The translations under genes were made by a program, and so were the position numbers. From Bacteroidota bacterium (GTDB lineage: Bacteria > Bacteroidota > Bacteroidia > NS11-12g > UBA9320): a DNA stretch of 41,486 nt. The notes under the pieces are model-generated. The model was given only the letters and a program-made list of their open reading frames with translations. It had not been told where the DNA came from and did no database searches. The stretch is taken from contig WGNA01000019.1 of NCBI GenBank assembly GCA_016124755.1, forward strand, positions 1 through 41,486, given 5' to 3'. Positions 26,596 to 34,633 of this stretch are shown piece after piece. Within the stretch, counting starts at the first letter, position 1. The number at the start of each line of letters is the position of its first letter.

Positions 26596-27328
26596 CTTGA
26601 AGCAGGTTTTCTAGCTTTTCATACATGTTGTTTATATCGTGAGATTGATTTGTAGAAGATTTGAATTTAATACCAATAAGGTAAACCTTGTCTGAGGTTT
26701 CGTGGAAATAGACTCGTAATGCAACAGGAGAATATACTCTAAGTTCCCAAACACTATGTTTGAATTTACTTTGAGTTACGTCTTTAGTAATCTTCGTGTC
26801 CGGGTAAAATGGGGTTACTAATTCACGGTCTTTAGCTCTTTGAAACAAATCAATTATTGCTTCTTGGCACTCTTCAGATAAGTTTAAAAACTCCTTTGAA
26901 AAATTACTAAACTTAACATTCGTTCCGACAACGCTGTCGAGCCGCTGCAGAGAGGATGAATGGTTAAAACTCCATAAGTCATAACTCATTTGATTAGTAA
27001 CAGCCTTTACCGTCGGTAGTTCACCAGAAGAAAAATCAATTCCTATAAAACCATTGATTGTGGACAGGCAATATGAATTTGCATCTTCTTCACTGATAAT
27101 GGTTTCTTCACAAGTTCTGAGTTGTTCAATGAACACCGCTAATAGCTGATTTTCCTGACTATACTGTTGATATAGATTTGCGTAGTTAAGGGAATTAATC
27201 GCATTCGGGCTTTTATTAAACTGATCAGAAGCAACCCGATCAATTGCACTCAATTCAACCATGCCTGACTTGTAATCCTCAAAACTGAGATGGTCTATCG
27301 TACTATCAGCGAGAAATAAATGTCTCAT
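26585..27328 (-). CDS. Unknown protein with a RelE/HigB-like C-terminal domain
   Basis: 247 residues, no signal peptide. Residues about 1-140 are not recognisable. Residues about 148-245 look like a RelE/HigB-type mRNA interferase fold: a helical pair (LSEECQEAIIDLFQRAKD), then the strands VWELRVYS, ALRVYFHE and KVYLIGIKFKSS, then a C-terminal helix. The WELR...ALRVYF...KVYLIGIKF order parallels the LWELR/RVFY/LLHGFxKK pattern of that superfamily. Whether it is active is unknown; the usual C-terminal basic residues are partly replaced (KFKSST). It overlaps the upstream ATPase gene by 4 bases and hsdR by 11. Confidence 0.75.
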   Translation of the reverse strand: MRHLFLADSTIDHLSFEDYKSGMVELSAIDRVASDQFNKSPNAINSLNYANLYQQYSQENQLLAVFIEQLRTCEETIISEEDANSYCLSTINGFIGIDFSSGELPTVKAVTNQMSYDLWSFNHSSSLQRLDSVVGTNVKFSNFSKEFLNLSEECQEAIIDLFQRAKDRELVTPFYPDTKITKDVTQSKFKHSVWELRVYSPVALRVYFHETSDKVYLIGIKFKSSTNQSHDINNMYEKLENLLQDAI

Positions 27329-28464
27329 TTTTTTCTAAGCTTATGAAGTTGCGCAAAGTCAACCTGTGTTTGATCAAAGAAACCTGACGGCCAATGAGAT
27401 AGTTCTCCTGTTTGGTTGAATTTAATCGTTTTGAGCTCAGGTTGAATATATGATGGGTTTTGGTCAAAAAAATTGATGTTTATCAATTCAGGGTTAATTT
27501 CTTTAGAGACGGACGCGACTTGTATGCCATTAATAATATGATCGCTATGAGTTTCAATAATAACCCTTACACCAGACTGAGCAATTACGGATAAAAATCT
27601 ACCAATTCTTGATTGAGCAGATGGGTGTAAATGAGCTTCTGGATTTTCAATAATCATATAACTCCCTTTCTTAGCAATTAATCCTGTAACTATTATTGGG
27701 AGAACGTAGCTAATCCCAAACCCAATATTAGTTGCATTCACCTGTTCACCTTTTGTATAAATATTCTCAACTGTAATTTGTGCAGACCCGGTATCAATAT
27801 CATAGTTGGCTTTTATTGTAACTCCGGCCATCAGATACCCAAGCCATGCATTTACCTGTTGCTCCAATCTTGGTGTTTGGACGTGATTAAACTTCCTTTT
27901 TTCATCAACCTTAAAACTATATGAGAATTCTGTATCCCCTAACAACTGAGCAACGAATTCACCTTTTGGCCCTGTGTTTGGGTATTCATAAAATTGAACA
28001 GATTGACGAATCCTAGGTCCAATACGTTCGGCATTTAAATAATAAAACTCTCGATAAAAAATACTAAATGTGGTATGAATATTATCTCCCTCAATAACCT
28101 CAGGTCTTAACATGAGTTCATTACTCTTTAACAAATAATGTACATGAAATTCGTCTCTAATACCCTTTATACCTAACTTTATTAATGGATCATCAGAACT
28201 TTTGTTGTTTAGATTGGAACTGTTCCCTAATGCTAACTCATAAGCACCATTTAGTCCAATTTTGATACCTTTATTTTTGATAAATTCGAATTCACCGTCT
28301 ACCCAAATAACAATGTTCTCAATGGTTCTTCTTAGCAATAGCATCGCTTGTATGGCTGTGCTTTTTCCATTGCCATTTGCACCGGCGAAAACCGTAAGTC
28401 CGTTTAGTGGAATTTCAATATGTGAGAAACACTTGAAATTTTGTATTTGTAGTATGTCAATCAT
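27325..28464 (-). CDS. AAA-type ATPase of the DUF3696 / SMC-like family
   Basis: ABC/SMC-type ATPase. Residues 1-10 open with LQIQNFKCF, the usual first strand. Walker A is GANGNGKST (28-36), the signature-like loop NIGFGISYVLP (246-256), Walker B IIENPEAHLHP (271-281) with catalytic E273, and the H-loop ETHSDH (304-309). The C-terminus GELSHWPSGFFDQ (353-365) fits DUF3696. There is no TOPRIM domain, so it is not a full OLD nuclease. Such ATPases act in several defence systems as sensors or switches for a partner effector. It overlaps both neighbours by 4 bases, so it is part of a coupled three-gene set. The partner is inferred to be the RelE-like or DUF262 protein. Confidence 0.9.
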   Translation of the reverse strand: MIDILQIQNFKCFSHIEIPLNGLTVFAGANGNGKSTAIQAMLLLRRTIENIVIWVDGEFEFIKNKGIKIGLNGAYELALGNSSNLNNKSSDDPLIKLGIKGIRDEFHVHYLLKSNELMLRPEVIEGDNIHTTFSIFYREFYYLNAERIGPRIRQSVQFYEYPNTGPKGEFVAQLLGDTEFSYSFKVDEKRKFNHVQTPRLEQQVNAWLGYLMAGVTIKANYDIDTGSAQITVENIYTKGEQVNATNIGFGISYVLPIIVTGLIAKKGSYMIIENPEAHLHPSAQSRIGRFLSVIAQSGVRVIIETHSDHIINGIQVASVSKEINPELININFFDQNPSYIQPELKTIKFNQTGELSHWPSGFFDQTQVDFAQLHKLRKK

Positions 28465-29834
28465 GGCAAAGTGATATTTTGGTTTATGAGTTCTTGGATT
28501 TTGTTAAACGTGTAAAGCAAATTATTGCGGCCATTGGTTCCATAAGATAGGTAGTTTAAAAAATCGCCATCATCTTCAATTGCTGATGCCAAAGGTTCTA
28601 ATAACTGTTTTTCCATATTATTGGCCCGTATATAATCATGATTATATTGAGATAGTACAACCGATAAGGAAACAAACAACGCCTTATTAATTAGTTGTTT
28701 GTGGGCATTAGGTTGTATGTCTTCTCTTCTTATTTTGCGAAAAGCATGTCTACTTCCTAATAAGTATTGAGCGTTAAGCATGGCGGTTGAAAAATCACTT
28801 ACAAAGTATTCTAGGTCATTTTGAGGTGTTTTATACAATTCATCAGTCAAGTTATCTAGTGTAACATCCATTGCGCCGTTGTATTCTTCAATTGTAGAGT
28901 TAATTAAAAATCGGCGAAAGAGTATAAAGCGTAATGACACTTCTTGGTCTTCCATTCTTGTTGGTCGAATGCTCCAATCCGTTGCTGTTTTAAACTCCGG
29001 TAGATTGGCCATAGATCTTAGTGTGTCACGTAATCCTTTTCCAGCCAAACAATTCCGTATTTCTTGATTATTTAGTGGTTTTCCTCCAGTATTTATTCTT
29101 CTAAAAATATCATATTTCACTTTGGGAGGAGAAGCAGGATCGATCACGTTAACAGAAAACTGTGTTTGGTTAAACCATCTGTGGTACTTCGGATCGAGAC
29201 CTTGCTTTATACCTTTGCTACTAAAATAGCGACCATTACAACTTTCATGAAGATATTCAAGGTTTCTTAATGGAAATTTGTTATCCATAAAGTCCTTAAT
29301 GGTTGTAATTCTTTGCAAACCATCAACTATAGTTATTCGTCCTTCATCATCTTCAGAAAAATAAAACATTGGCAATGGAATCCGTAACAAAATTGATTCT
29401 ATCAGGCGTGATTTTTGAAAATTGCTCCAAACAAAATTTCGTTGAAAATCTGGTGATAAATCAATGTCATTTTCATTTATCATATCGTAAATCAAGCGCA
29501 AACTAAATTGTTTTGCGTGAACTTTAATGTCCTCAGGATTAAATGGTTGTATGTCGGCAGGGTTGTTTGACGCATTGATTTCTGTACCGGACTGCTCTGC
29601 CTCAATAACCTTCACAACTAATTGATCAAGTTTAGTTCGTACATCATCCTCATCATCAATAATGCGGTCATCCTTTCGAGTAATGGTGAAAGAGTTGTTT
29701 TCTAATACTAATTCAACCCAAATATTTCCTGCATTATCCATCAATTGAAATTTATTCTCCTCAACGGAATCATCATTCCTGTATATGGACAATAAGATGA
29801 ATTCTTCTTCACCTATCGAAAATTCAATATTCAT
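28461..29834 (-). CDS. DUF262 (GmrS-like) protein
   Basis: DUF262 proteins have a ParB/Srx-like nucleotide-hydrolysing core and occur in GmrSD and other defence systems. The core here begins near residue 110. Diagnostic blocks are DFQRNFVW (129-136), SRLIESILLRIPLP (142-155), the active-site motif DGLQR (171-175, usually DGQQR) and FRRINTGGKPLNNQEIRN (244-261). The C-terminal half is helical and has no HNH (DUF1524) nuclease, so it is not a complete GmrSD. About 100 N-terminal residues form an extra, beta-rich domain that I cannot name. It follows hsdS by 15 bases and overlaps the ATPase gene by 4. Confidence 0.9.
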   Translation of the reverse strand: MNIEFSIGEEEFILLSIYRNDDSVEENKFQLMDNAGNIWVELVLENNSFTITRKDDRIIDDEDDVRTKLDQLVVKVIEAEQSGTEINASNNPADIQPFNPEDIKVHAKQFSLRLIYDMINENDIDLSPDFQRNFVWSNFQKSRLIESILLRIPLPMFYFSEDDEGRITIVDGLQRITTIKDFMDNKFPLRNLEYLHESCNGRYFSSKGIKQGLDPKYHRWFNQTQFSVNVIDPASPPKVKYDIFRRINTGGKPLNNQEIRNCLAGKGLRDTLRSMANLPEFKTATDWSIRPTRMEDQEVSLRFILFRRFLINSTIEEYNGAMDVTLDNLTDELYKTPQNDLEYFVSDFSTAMLNAQYLLGSRHAFRKIRREDIQPNAHKQLINKALFVSLSVVLSQYNHDYIRANNMEKQLLEPLASAIEDDGDFLNYLSYGTNGRNNLLYTFNKIQELINQNITLP

Positions 29835-29849
29835 ATTTTACATTTCAAT

Positions 29850-31202
29850 TTAACTTTCCAAAGTTACCTTTATTTTCCCCGTTACCGCACTATCAATCAG
29901 GGTGGATTTTAATTCCTTTAATTTCTCTATCTGCTGCTCTTGCAGTTTTATTGCCTTTTCGATTTTGACAGATTGGGTTTCGATGTGAACGATAATTGCG
30001 TTTTGTTCTTGCATTGGTGGTATTGCTAAAAATAACCTACTTAAATCTGTGCTGTTTATTGCAGGATAGCTCATGCCTTTGGAATCCATTGTAACTTGTT
30101 CGGTGAAAGCATTGCTTCGCAGAAAGTGAAATAGAAATTCATCTGCTAATCCTATTGGTTCCAATACAGCAAACCCTGTGGAATAAATAAATCCAGCTTT
30201 ATCTTCTGATATATAATCAATTGCTTTTAAATATGTCCTTACGGTAGAAATAACAGTATTCCCTTTTTTAGCTATTCGTCTCGCTCTAGAAGGGGCATTT
30301 TTAAATTCGAAGTATTCTGTGCGTTCAATGCCGTTTTCAAAACTGACGCTTCCTATATCAACATAATCAAAAGTAAACGACCAAGGAGTGTTTTCTGGCA
30401 AGGAGTTTATGTTGATTTTGGAAACATATTTCAGCCTCCTCACCTCCCAACCCTCCGGCACTTCCCCAATCCATTCCACACCGCTGTCTTTCATTTTGGC
30501 GTTGGGGTCAAGGCCTTTGGTTACGGCATTTTGAATGATAATTTGCTTGCGTTCTTTGAGCAAGGCTATCATCTTTTCTTTTTGGGCAATGGCACGGTCT
30601 ATTTTAGAGGTTTTGTCGTCTAAGAATGCGGCAATGGCGGTTTGTTCGGGGAGTGGTGGAAAAGCCAAAAGACTATTGGCAATATGATTAAAACTAATTG
30701 TTTGTCGAACGCCTGAACCAAGTAGTTTCATGTAAGCCACATCGTATCTATGAAGCAGATAATTGAAGTAGGATTTATTTAACTCTATTACATTTTTCAA
30801 AACAATGTATCCTGAGCTTACTACAACGTTGATTTGAGACAGACCAATTCTTAAACTTACTAAGTCATAATTCAAGTTCAGTGGGTTGATTAAAAACTCT
30901 CCTGCTAAAACCTCTTGATAGGAAGCTTTTGTTGACTCAGGAATTTTCTCATCATCCTTATATACCACTTTACCGTAACTAATGGAACCACATGGCAATT
31001 CAGGATTGTTTACTTTTTTCTTCTCTTGAAAAACGTGTTTCAACTTTTTCAATACCCAGTGTTTGGGAATCAGCCCCATCCAATATTCACCTGATTTCTT
31101 GTAAGCTGGATATTTCTTAAATGTGTTGTTGGTTGTCTGAATCACGGATTGGCTCGGATTTTTGGATGGCACGGATTTAATATTGGGTTTTGTGTTGGTC
31201 AT
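29850..31202 (-). CDS. hsdS: Type I restriction-modification specificity subunit HsdS
   Basis: DNA-recognition subunit that binds the M and R subunits. Two target-recognition domains (about 45-180 and 240-390) start with the family signatures WMGLIPKHWVLKKLKHV and WIGEVPEGWEVRRLKYV. Each is followed by a conserved coiled-coil spacer (PPLPEQTAIAAFLDDKTSKIDR at about 183-204 and PPMQEQNAIIVHIETQ at about 393-408). Both halves are complete, so the target should be a split sequence; which one cannot be read from here. It overlaps the GxxExxY gene by 4 bases. Confidence 0.93.
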   Translation of the reverse strand: MTNTKPNIKSVPSKNPSQSVIQTTNNTFKKYPAYKKSGEYWMGLIPKHWVLKKLKHVFQEKKKVNNPELPCGSISYGKVVYKDDEKIPESTKASYQEVLAGEFLINPLNLNYDLVSLRIGLSQINVVVSSGYIVLKNVIELNKSYFNYLLHRYDVAYMKLLGSGVRQTISFNHIANSLLAFPPLPEQTAIAAFLDDKTSKIDRAIAQKEKMIALLKERKQIIIQNAVTKGLDPNAKMKDSGVEWIGEVPEGWEVRRLKYVSKININSLPENTPWSFTFDYVDIGSVSFENGIERTEYFEFKNAPSRARRIAKKGNTVISTVRTYLKAIDYISEDKAGFIYSTGFAVLEPIGLADEFLFHFLRSNAFTEQVTMDSKGMSYPAINSTDLSRLFLAIPPMQEQNAIIVHIETQSVKIEKAIKLQEQQIEKLKELKSTLIDSAVTGKIKVTLES

Positions 31203-31591
31203 AATACGAGCCTTTTAAATGTTAATGATTTGCTGCCGAAGTTTATCAATAACCCAACTTCCAGTTTATAGGCTTTCAGGTAGTTTAGTGTTTGGGCAAG
31301 ATGCACGTCCTCCAATTGAATGATAGCTTTTAATTCTACCAATACTTTGTCTTCTACAATAAAGTCGGCTCGTCTGGTTCCTATGGGTTCCGGTAGTTCC
31401 TTATAATAGATATTCTGCTCAATTTCACGAGCGAAATCCAGATTTCGCTGGCCCATTTCCCACGCTAATGCCCGCTGATAAATCACTTCCTGAAAGCCAT
31501 TTCCTAAAAAGCTATGGACATCAAACGAAGCCCCGATTATTTTTTCGGTAATGTCTTTATATTTTAGTTTATCGTCCATCGGTGCCATCAT
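31199..31591 (-). CDS. GxxExxY protein (PD-(D/E)XK-like)
   Basis: 130 residues carrying the family-defining GFQEVIY (GxxExxY) motif near residue 34 and the nuclease-like pair RADFIVEDKVLVELKA (D..ExK). The family is widespread and of unknown function, often next to restriction or other accessory genes. The start is one of two adjacent ATGs (31591, 31588), with a third three codons on. It lies 21 bases after hsdM and overlaps hsdS by 4 bases, so it is an internal member of the type I operon. Confidence 0.88.
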   Translation of the reverse strand: MMAPMDDKLKYKDITEKIIGASFDVHSFLGNGFQEVIYQRALAWEMGQRNLDFAREIEQNIYYKELPEPIGTRRADFIVEDKVLVELKAIIQLEDVHLAQTLNYLKAYKLEVGLLINFGSKSLTFKRLVL

Positions 31592-31612
31592 TTAATCCCT
31601 GAAATCTGTGAT

Positions 31613-33289
31613 TCAGACAATGTTTAAAATATCCATAATTAAACCTTCGCTTTCTTCTTCCAAAGCTTTTATCTCACGGCTCACTTCATCAATACTCCGC
31701 AGCGGTTTGTGCTGGAAGAAGTATTTGTTAAAACTGATTTCATAGCCGATTTTGGTTTTGTCCAAATCAATCCATGCTTCGGGAACATGCGGTTTAACTT
31801 CTCTCAGGAAATAGTCGTGTATATTTTCGCTTAAGGGTACATTTTCACTATCCCGCAAATCGCTTTGGCTTTCGTAAATAATGTATTCGTCACCGCCTGA
31901 ACGGCCACTCGGTTTTTTACCTGTTGGGTAATAGCCAAAATCCGGGAGTTGATCCGCTGTGCAATTCAAATGCTGCAGCAGCTTTTGCAATTTATCACCA
32001 CTGATTTTTTCTGTTTTCTTTATCACCTTTTCAGCGGTTTCGTCATACCAACTTACCACACCGTAAATCTGATTTTTCTCACTGGCTGAAAGTTTTATCT
32101 TTTCGGCTTTAAGCACCGCATCTACTTTAGAATTGAATACATTAAAATCATTGTGTTCATCTATGCCTATTTTTTTTAAGAGCACGGTGGCGGTTTTTAG
32201 CAAGTCTTTTTGCTTACTCCATACATCTGCAGAAGTTAGCTCTTTTCGTTTTTTGGAATTGAGGTCCAATCCACTTTTTTCGCACCATTCCAGAATTTCT
32301 TTTTCGAGTGTTTTAATGTCGGTATAAACTTGTTCCCCAAACGTTTCATAGGCCCATTGCATGGGTTCTTTTAGTGATTTATCAAAGCGAAGTGTTTCAA
32401 TTCGTTCTTCGGTAAACTGTGCTTTCAATCGTGCCGGACGGTCAATAACCACTTTGTAATAACCGAAATCGGTGTTGTTAAAAACCTTTGCTGCCAGACC
32501 ATCTTCGGTATGTCGTTCAATATTATTAAAGTCAAGATAAGAATGTTGAATTTCTTTGACGTGTTCAGGTGTCAGTTCACAATTTTTAGCACCCAGATTT
32601 TTGCGAAGTTTGGCAAAGCGCTGAGAAGCGTCAATGAGTATTACTTTCCCTTTTCTGTTTATGGGTTTTTGGTTGGTTAAAAACCAGATGTACGTGGTAA
32701 TGCCGGTGTTGTAAAACAAATTATTAGGCAATTGAACAATGCAATCGAGCCAGTCTTTTTCAATGATATACCGGCGAATATTGCTTTCACCTCCACCGGC
32801 ATCGCCCGTAAACAAACTGGAACCATTGTGAACCGAAGCGATGCGCGAACCTTGCGCACTTTTGTTAAGTGGCTTCATTTTGTTTACCATTTCCATCAGA
32901 AAAAGTAATTGTCCATCTGATGAACGAGGCGTCGCGTCTACTTCCTCGGCGTTTCCCCAATAGTCGTTGAGCGTGACCACAAAACGGGGGTCAATAATAT
33001 CCTTTCCGTCTTTAATGTATTTCAAATCGGTTGACCATGATTTGCCATAGGGCGGATTCGACAGCATAAAGTCGAAAGCATTACCAGAAAATTCATCGGA
33101 AGAAAGGGTAGATCCAACCCGAATGTTTTCGGGATTGTTGCCCTTAATCATCATATCCGATTTACAGATAGCATAAGTCTCGTCATTAATTTCTTTGCCG
33201 TATAAATACACGTCACCCATTGCCCGAATGTCACCTTCTTCATCCTTAATAAAATTTTGAGATTCTGTGAGCATTCCTCCCGACCACAA
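31613..33289 (-). CDS. hsdM: Type I methyltransferase HsdM, C-terminal fragment (after frameshift)
   Basis: Catalytic and C-terminal part of HsdM. It begins in the shifted frame at SGGMLTESQNF, so the nominal start is artificial. The N6-adenine methyltransferase motif IV NPPYGKSW is intact at residues 78-85, as is the following DGKDIIDPRF region. The C-terminal extension (about 280-555) is helical and contains the HPDYQ-free S-subunit-binding type region PHVPEAWIDLDKTKIGYEISFNKYF, here read as a C-terminal contact segment by position only. Added to the N-terminal piece by a -1 step, the protein would be 789 aa. Confidence 0.85.
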   Translation of the reverse strand: MWSGGMLTESQNFIKDEEGDIRAMGDVYLYGKEINDETYAICKSDMMIKGNNPENIRVGSTLSSDEFSGNAFDFMLSNPPYGKSWSTDLKYIKDGKDIIDPRFVVTLNDYWGNAEEVDATPRSSDGQLLFLMEMVNKMKPLNKSAQGSRIASVHNGSSLFTGDAGGGESNIRRYIIEKDWLDCIVQLPNNLFYNTGITTYIWFLTNQKPINRKGKVILIDASQRFAKLRKNLGAKNCELTPEHVKEIQHSYLDFNNIERHTEDGLAAKVFNNTDFGYYKVVIDRPARLKAQFTEERIETLRFDKSLKEPMQWAYETFGEQVYTDIKTLEKEILEWCEKSGLDLNSKKRKELTSADVWSKQKDLLKTATVLLKKIGIDEHNDFNVFNSKVDAVLKAEKIKLSASEKNQIYGVVSWYDETAEKVIKKTEKISGDKLQKLLQHLNCTADQLPDFGYYPTGKKPSGRSGGDEYIIYESQSDLRDSENVPLSENIHDYFLREVKPHVPEAWIDLDKTKIGYEISFNKYFFQHKPLRSIDEVSREIKALEEESEGLIMDILNIV

Positions 33290-33981
33290 GCCGGGTCGTA
33301 TATGGTCATAACAGGTGGTAGATGGTCCTTGATGGGGACAAAAACGATATGCGTCATCAGATCAATTACTTCCCGAGGGGTGAAGTGTTCTCCGGCTTCT
33401 TCATTGTTTTCTTCGTTGAATTTCCGGATCAGCTCTTCAAATACGTAGCCCATTCCCAGATTAGAGAGTGGAGGTAATTTTCTGCCTTCCGGGTCTTCTT
33501 TTTCAAAAGGAGTAAGATTGATATAAGGCGAAGTAAATTTTTCCAATACATCCAACAAAACATCTTTGGATGCCATGTGCCGGATCTGGCTTTTCAGTTT
33601 AAATTTCTCAATAATCTCCTTCACATTGGGACTAAATCCATTCAGATAATCTTCAAAATTGGCTTGCAATATTTGCTGGCTGTTGGTTGCTGTGTCGTAA
33701 AGACGTTGCAAAGTCCATTCGCTGGTATTGTAAAAAACATAACCACTGGCATCTCTCAAACCCGTTTCATCCCATTCGGTGAAACCTGCCTCGTCTCTCT
33801 GAAAAGCGAGTTCTTCCATTACGGTTTCTTTGGTGGGTTCGAGCAAAGCATCTAATCTCCTTAAAACCACCATTGGGAGGATCACATCTCTGTATTTTCC
33901 TCTTACGTAAACATCCCTTAAACAATCGTCTGCTATAGACCAGATAAAGGATATTAATTTATTGTGTACGGATTGATTCAT
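33151..33981 (-). CDS. hsdM: Type I methyltransferase HsdM, N-terminal 233 residues (frameshifted)
   Basis: HsdM N6-adenine methyltransferase subunit. The N-terminal helical domain (about 1-165; KLISFIWSIADDCLRDVYVRGKYRDVILPM) and the start of the methyltransferase domain with EHFTPREVIDLM (198-209) are intact. At TIYDPACG (226-233) the frame breaks: the expected GSGGML continues in the -1 frame, so the SAM-binding motif I is split. After residue 233 the reading frame is out-of-frame sequence (REECSQ...) up to a stop at 33151. The start ATG at 33979-33981 follows a 650-bp intergenic region, so this is the first gene of the operon. Confidence 0.9.
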   Translation of the reverse strand: MNQSVHNKLISFIWSIADDCLRDVYVRGKYRDVILPMVVLRRLDALLEPTKETVMEELAFQRDEAGFTEWDETGLRDASGYVFYNTSEWTLQRLYDTATNSQQILQANFEDYLNGFSPNVKEIIEKFKLKSQIRHMASKDVLLDVLEKFTSPYINLTPFEKEDPEGRKLPPLSNLGMGYVFEELIRKFNEENNEEAGEHFTPREVIDLMTHIVFVPIKDHLPPVMTIYDPACGREECSQNLKILLRMKKVTFGQWVTCIYTAKKLMTRLMLSVNRI

Positions 33982-34633
33982 TCTTGTTTTTAAAATTCCA
34001 GTTTACTTTTTAGCAGGTAACTGTGAGGACAAAAATCATTTTTTTAAGCCAAAAGCTCGAGAGAATTCTGATCAGCTACCTTGTGAATGTATGCAGAAAA
34101 CGATAAGTGAAAAATATTAATGAGCAATTTGAGTCAAAGGAGAACACAGAAGTTCGTGGTCTGATGATATTTATTGAATTTGTTAAGGAACTTATGAGCA
34201 TGATTTTAAACCGATCAGCTTGAAAAGGAATTTGAACAGGGTGCCTAGGGATTAGAACCACACACTACCATGGCCGGGCTTTCTGGAATATAAGGGGATC
34301 AAATTTGGGAACTGTTTGAGAACATTTTGGTATACATGGATGTAATAATTTGATTCCTGGGGTGGCAGTATATAACTGGTGGGGAACCAGAAGTAAGGCA
34401 ATTATTAGGAGAAGCATAAATTGATCAAGTAACAATCGGATCCAATCTTAAGGACCTTTGATATTATGTGAATTTTAGTCACTTCGGAATGATTGAAATT
34501 AACCAGAACAAATACCTTGGTTTCATTCCGGTTAAAACTTTTTTAGATGAGTGCATGCAAAAAAGAATTGGACTTGTATATTTGAAGAGTGTTCATACTG
34601 AATGACTCTAATTTGGGTTAATCGTATATCAGT
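33982..34633 (+). other. 650-bp intergenic region, possibly with decayed coding remnants
   Basis: No intact gene. On the plus strand one frame from 34306 to 34605 reads protein-like with stops at 34351, 34417 and 34459 (for example GFIPVKTFLDECMQKRIGLV near its end). Another frame around 34245-34290 gives LPWPGFLEYKG and joins the first by a shift. This could be a degraded gene, but three stops in 100 codons is no better than chance for AT-rich DNA. The segment must also contain the divergent promoters of hsdM and of the 34634 gene. Confidence 0.25.
34577..34584 (+). promoter_or_regulatory. Candidate -7 element for the 702-aa nuclease-like gene
   Basis: TATATTTG matches TAnnTTTG and lies 49 bases upstream of the ATG at 34634. 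No clear -33 TTG is present at the standard distance, so this rests on one half-element. Confidence 0.28.

Noticed and set aside
26585-29834. Complete GmrSD type IV restriction system
   Set aside because: The DUF262 protein lacks the HNH/DUF1524 nuclease half, and no separate GmrD gene is present.
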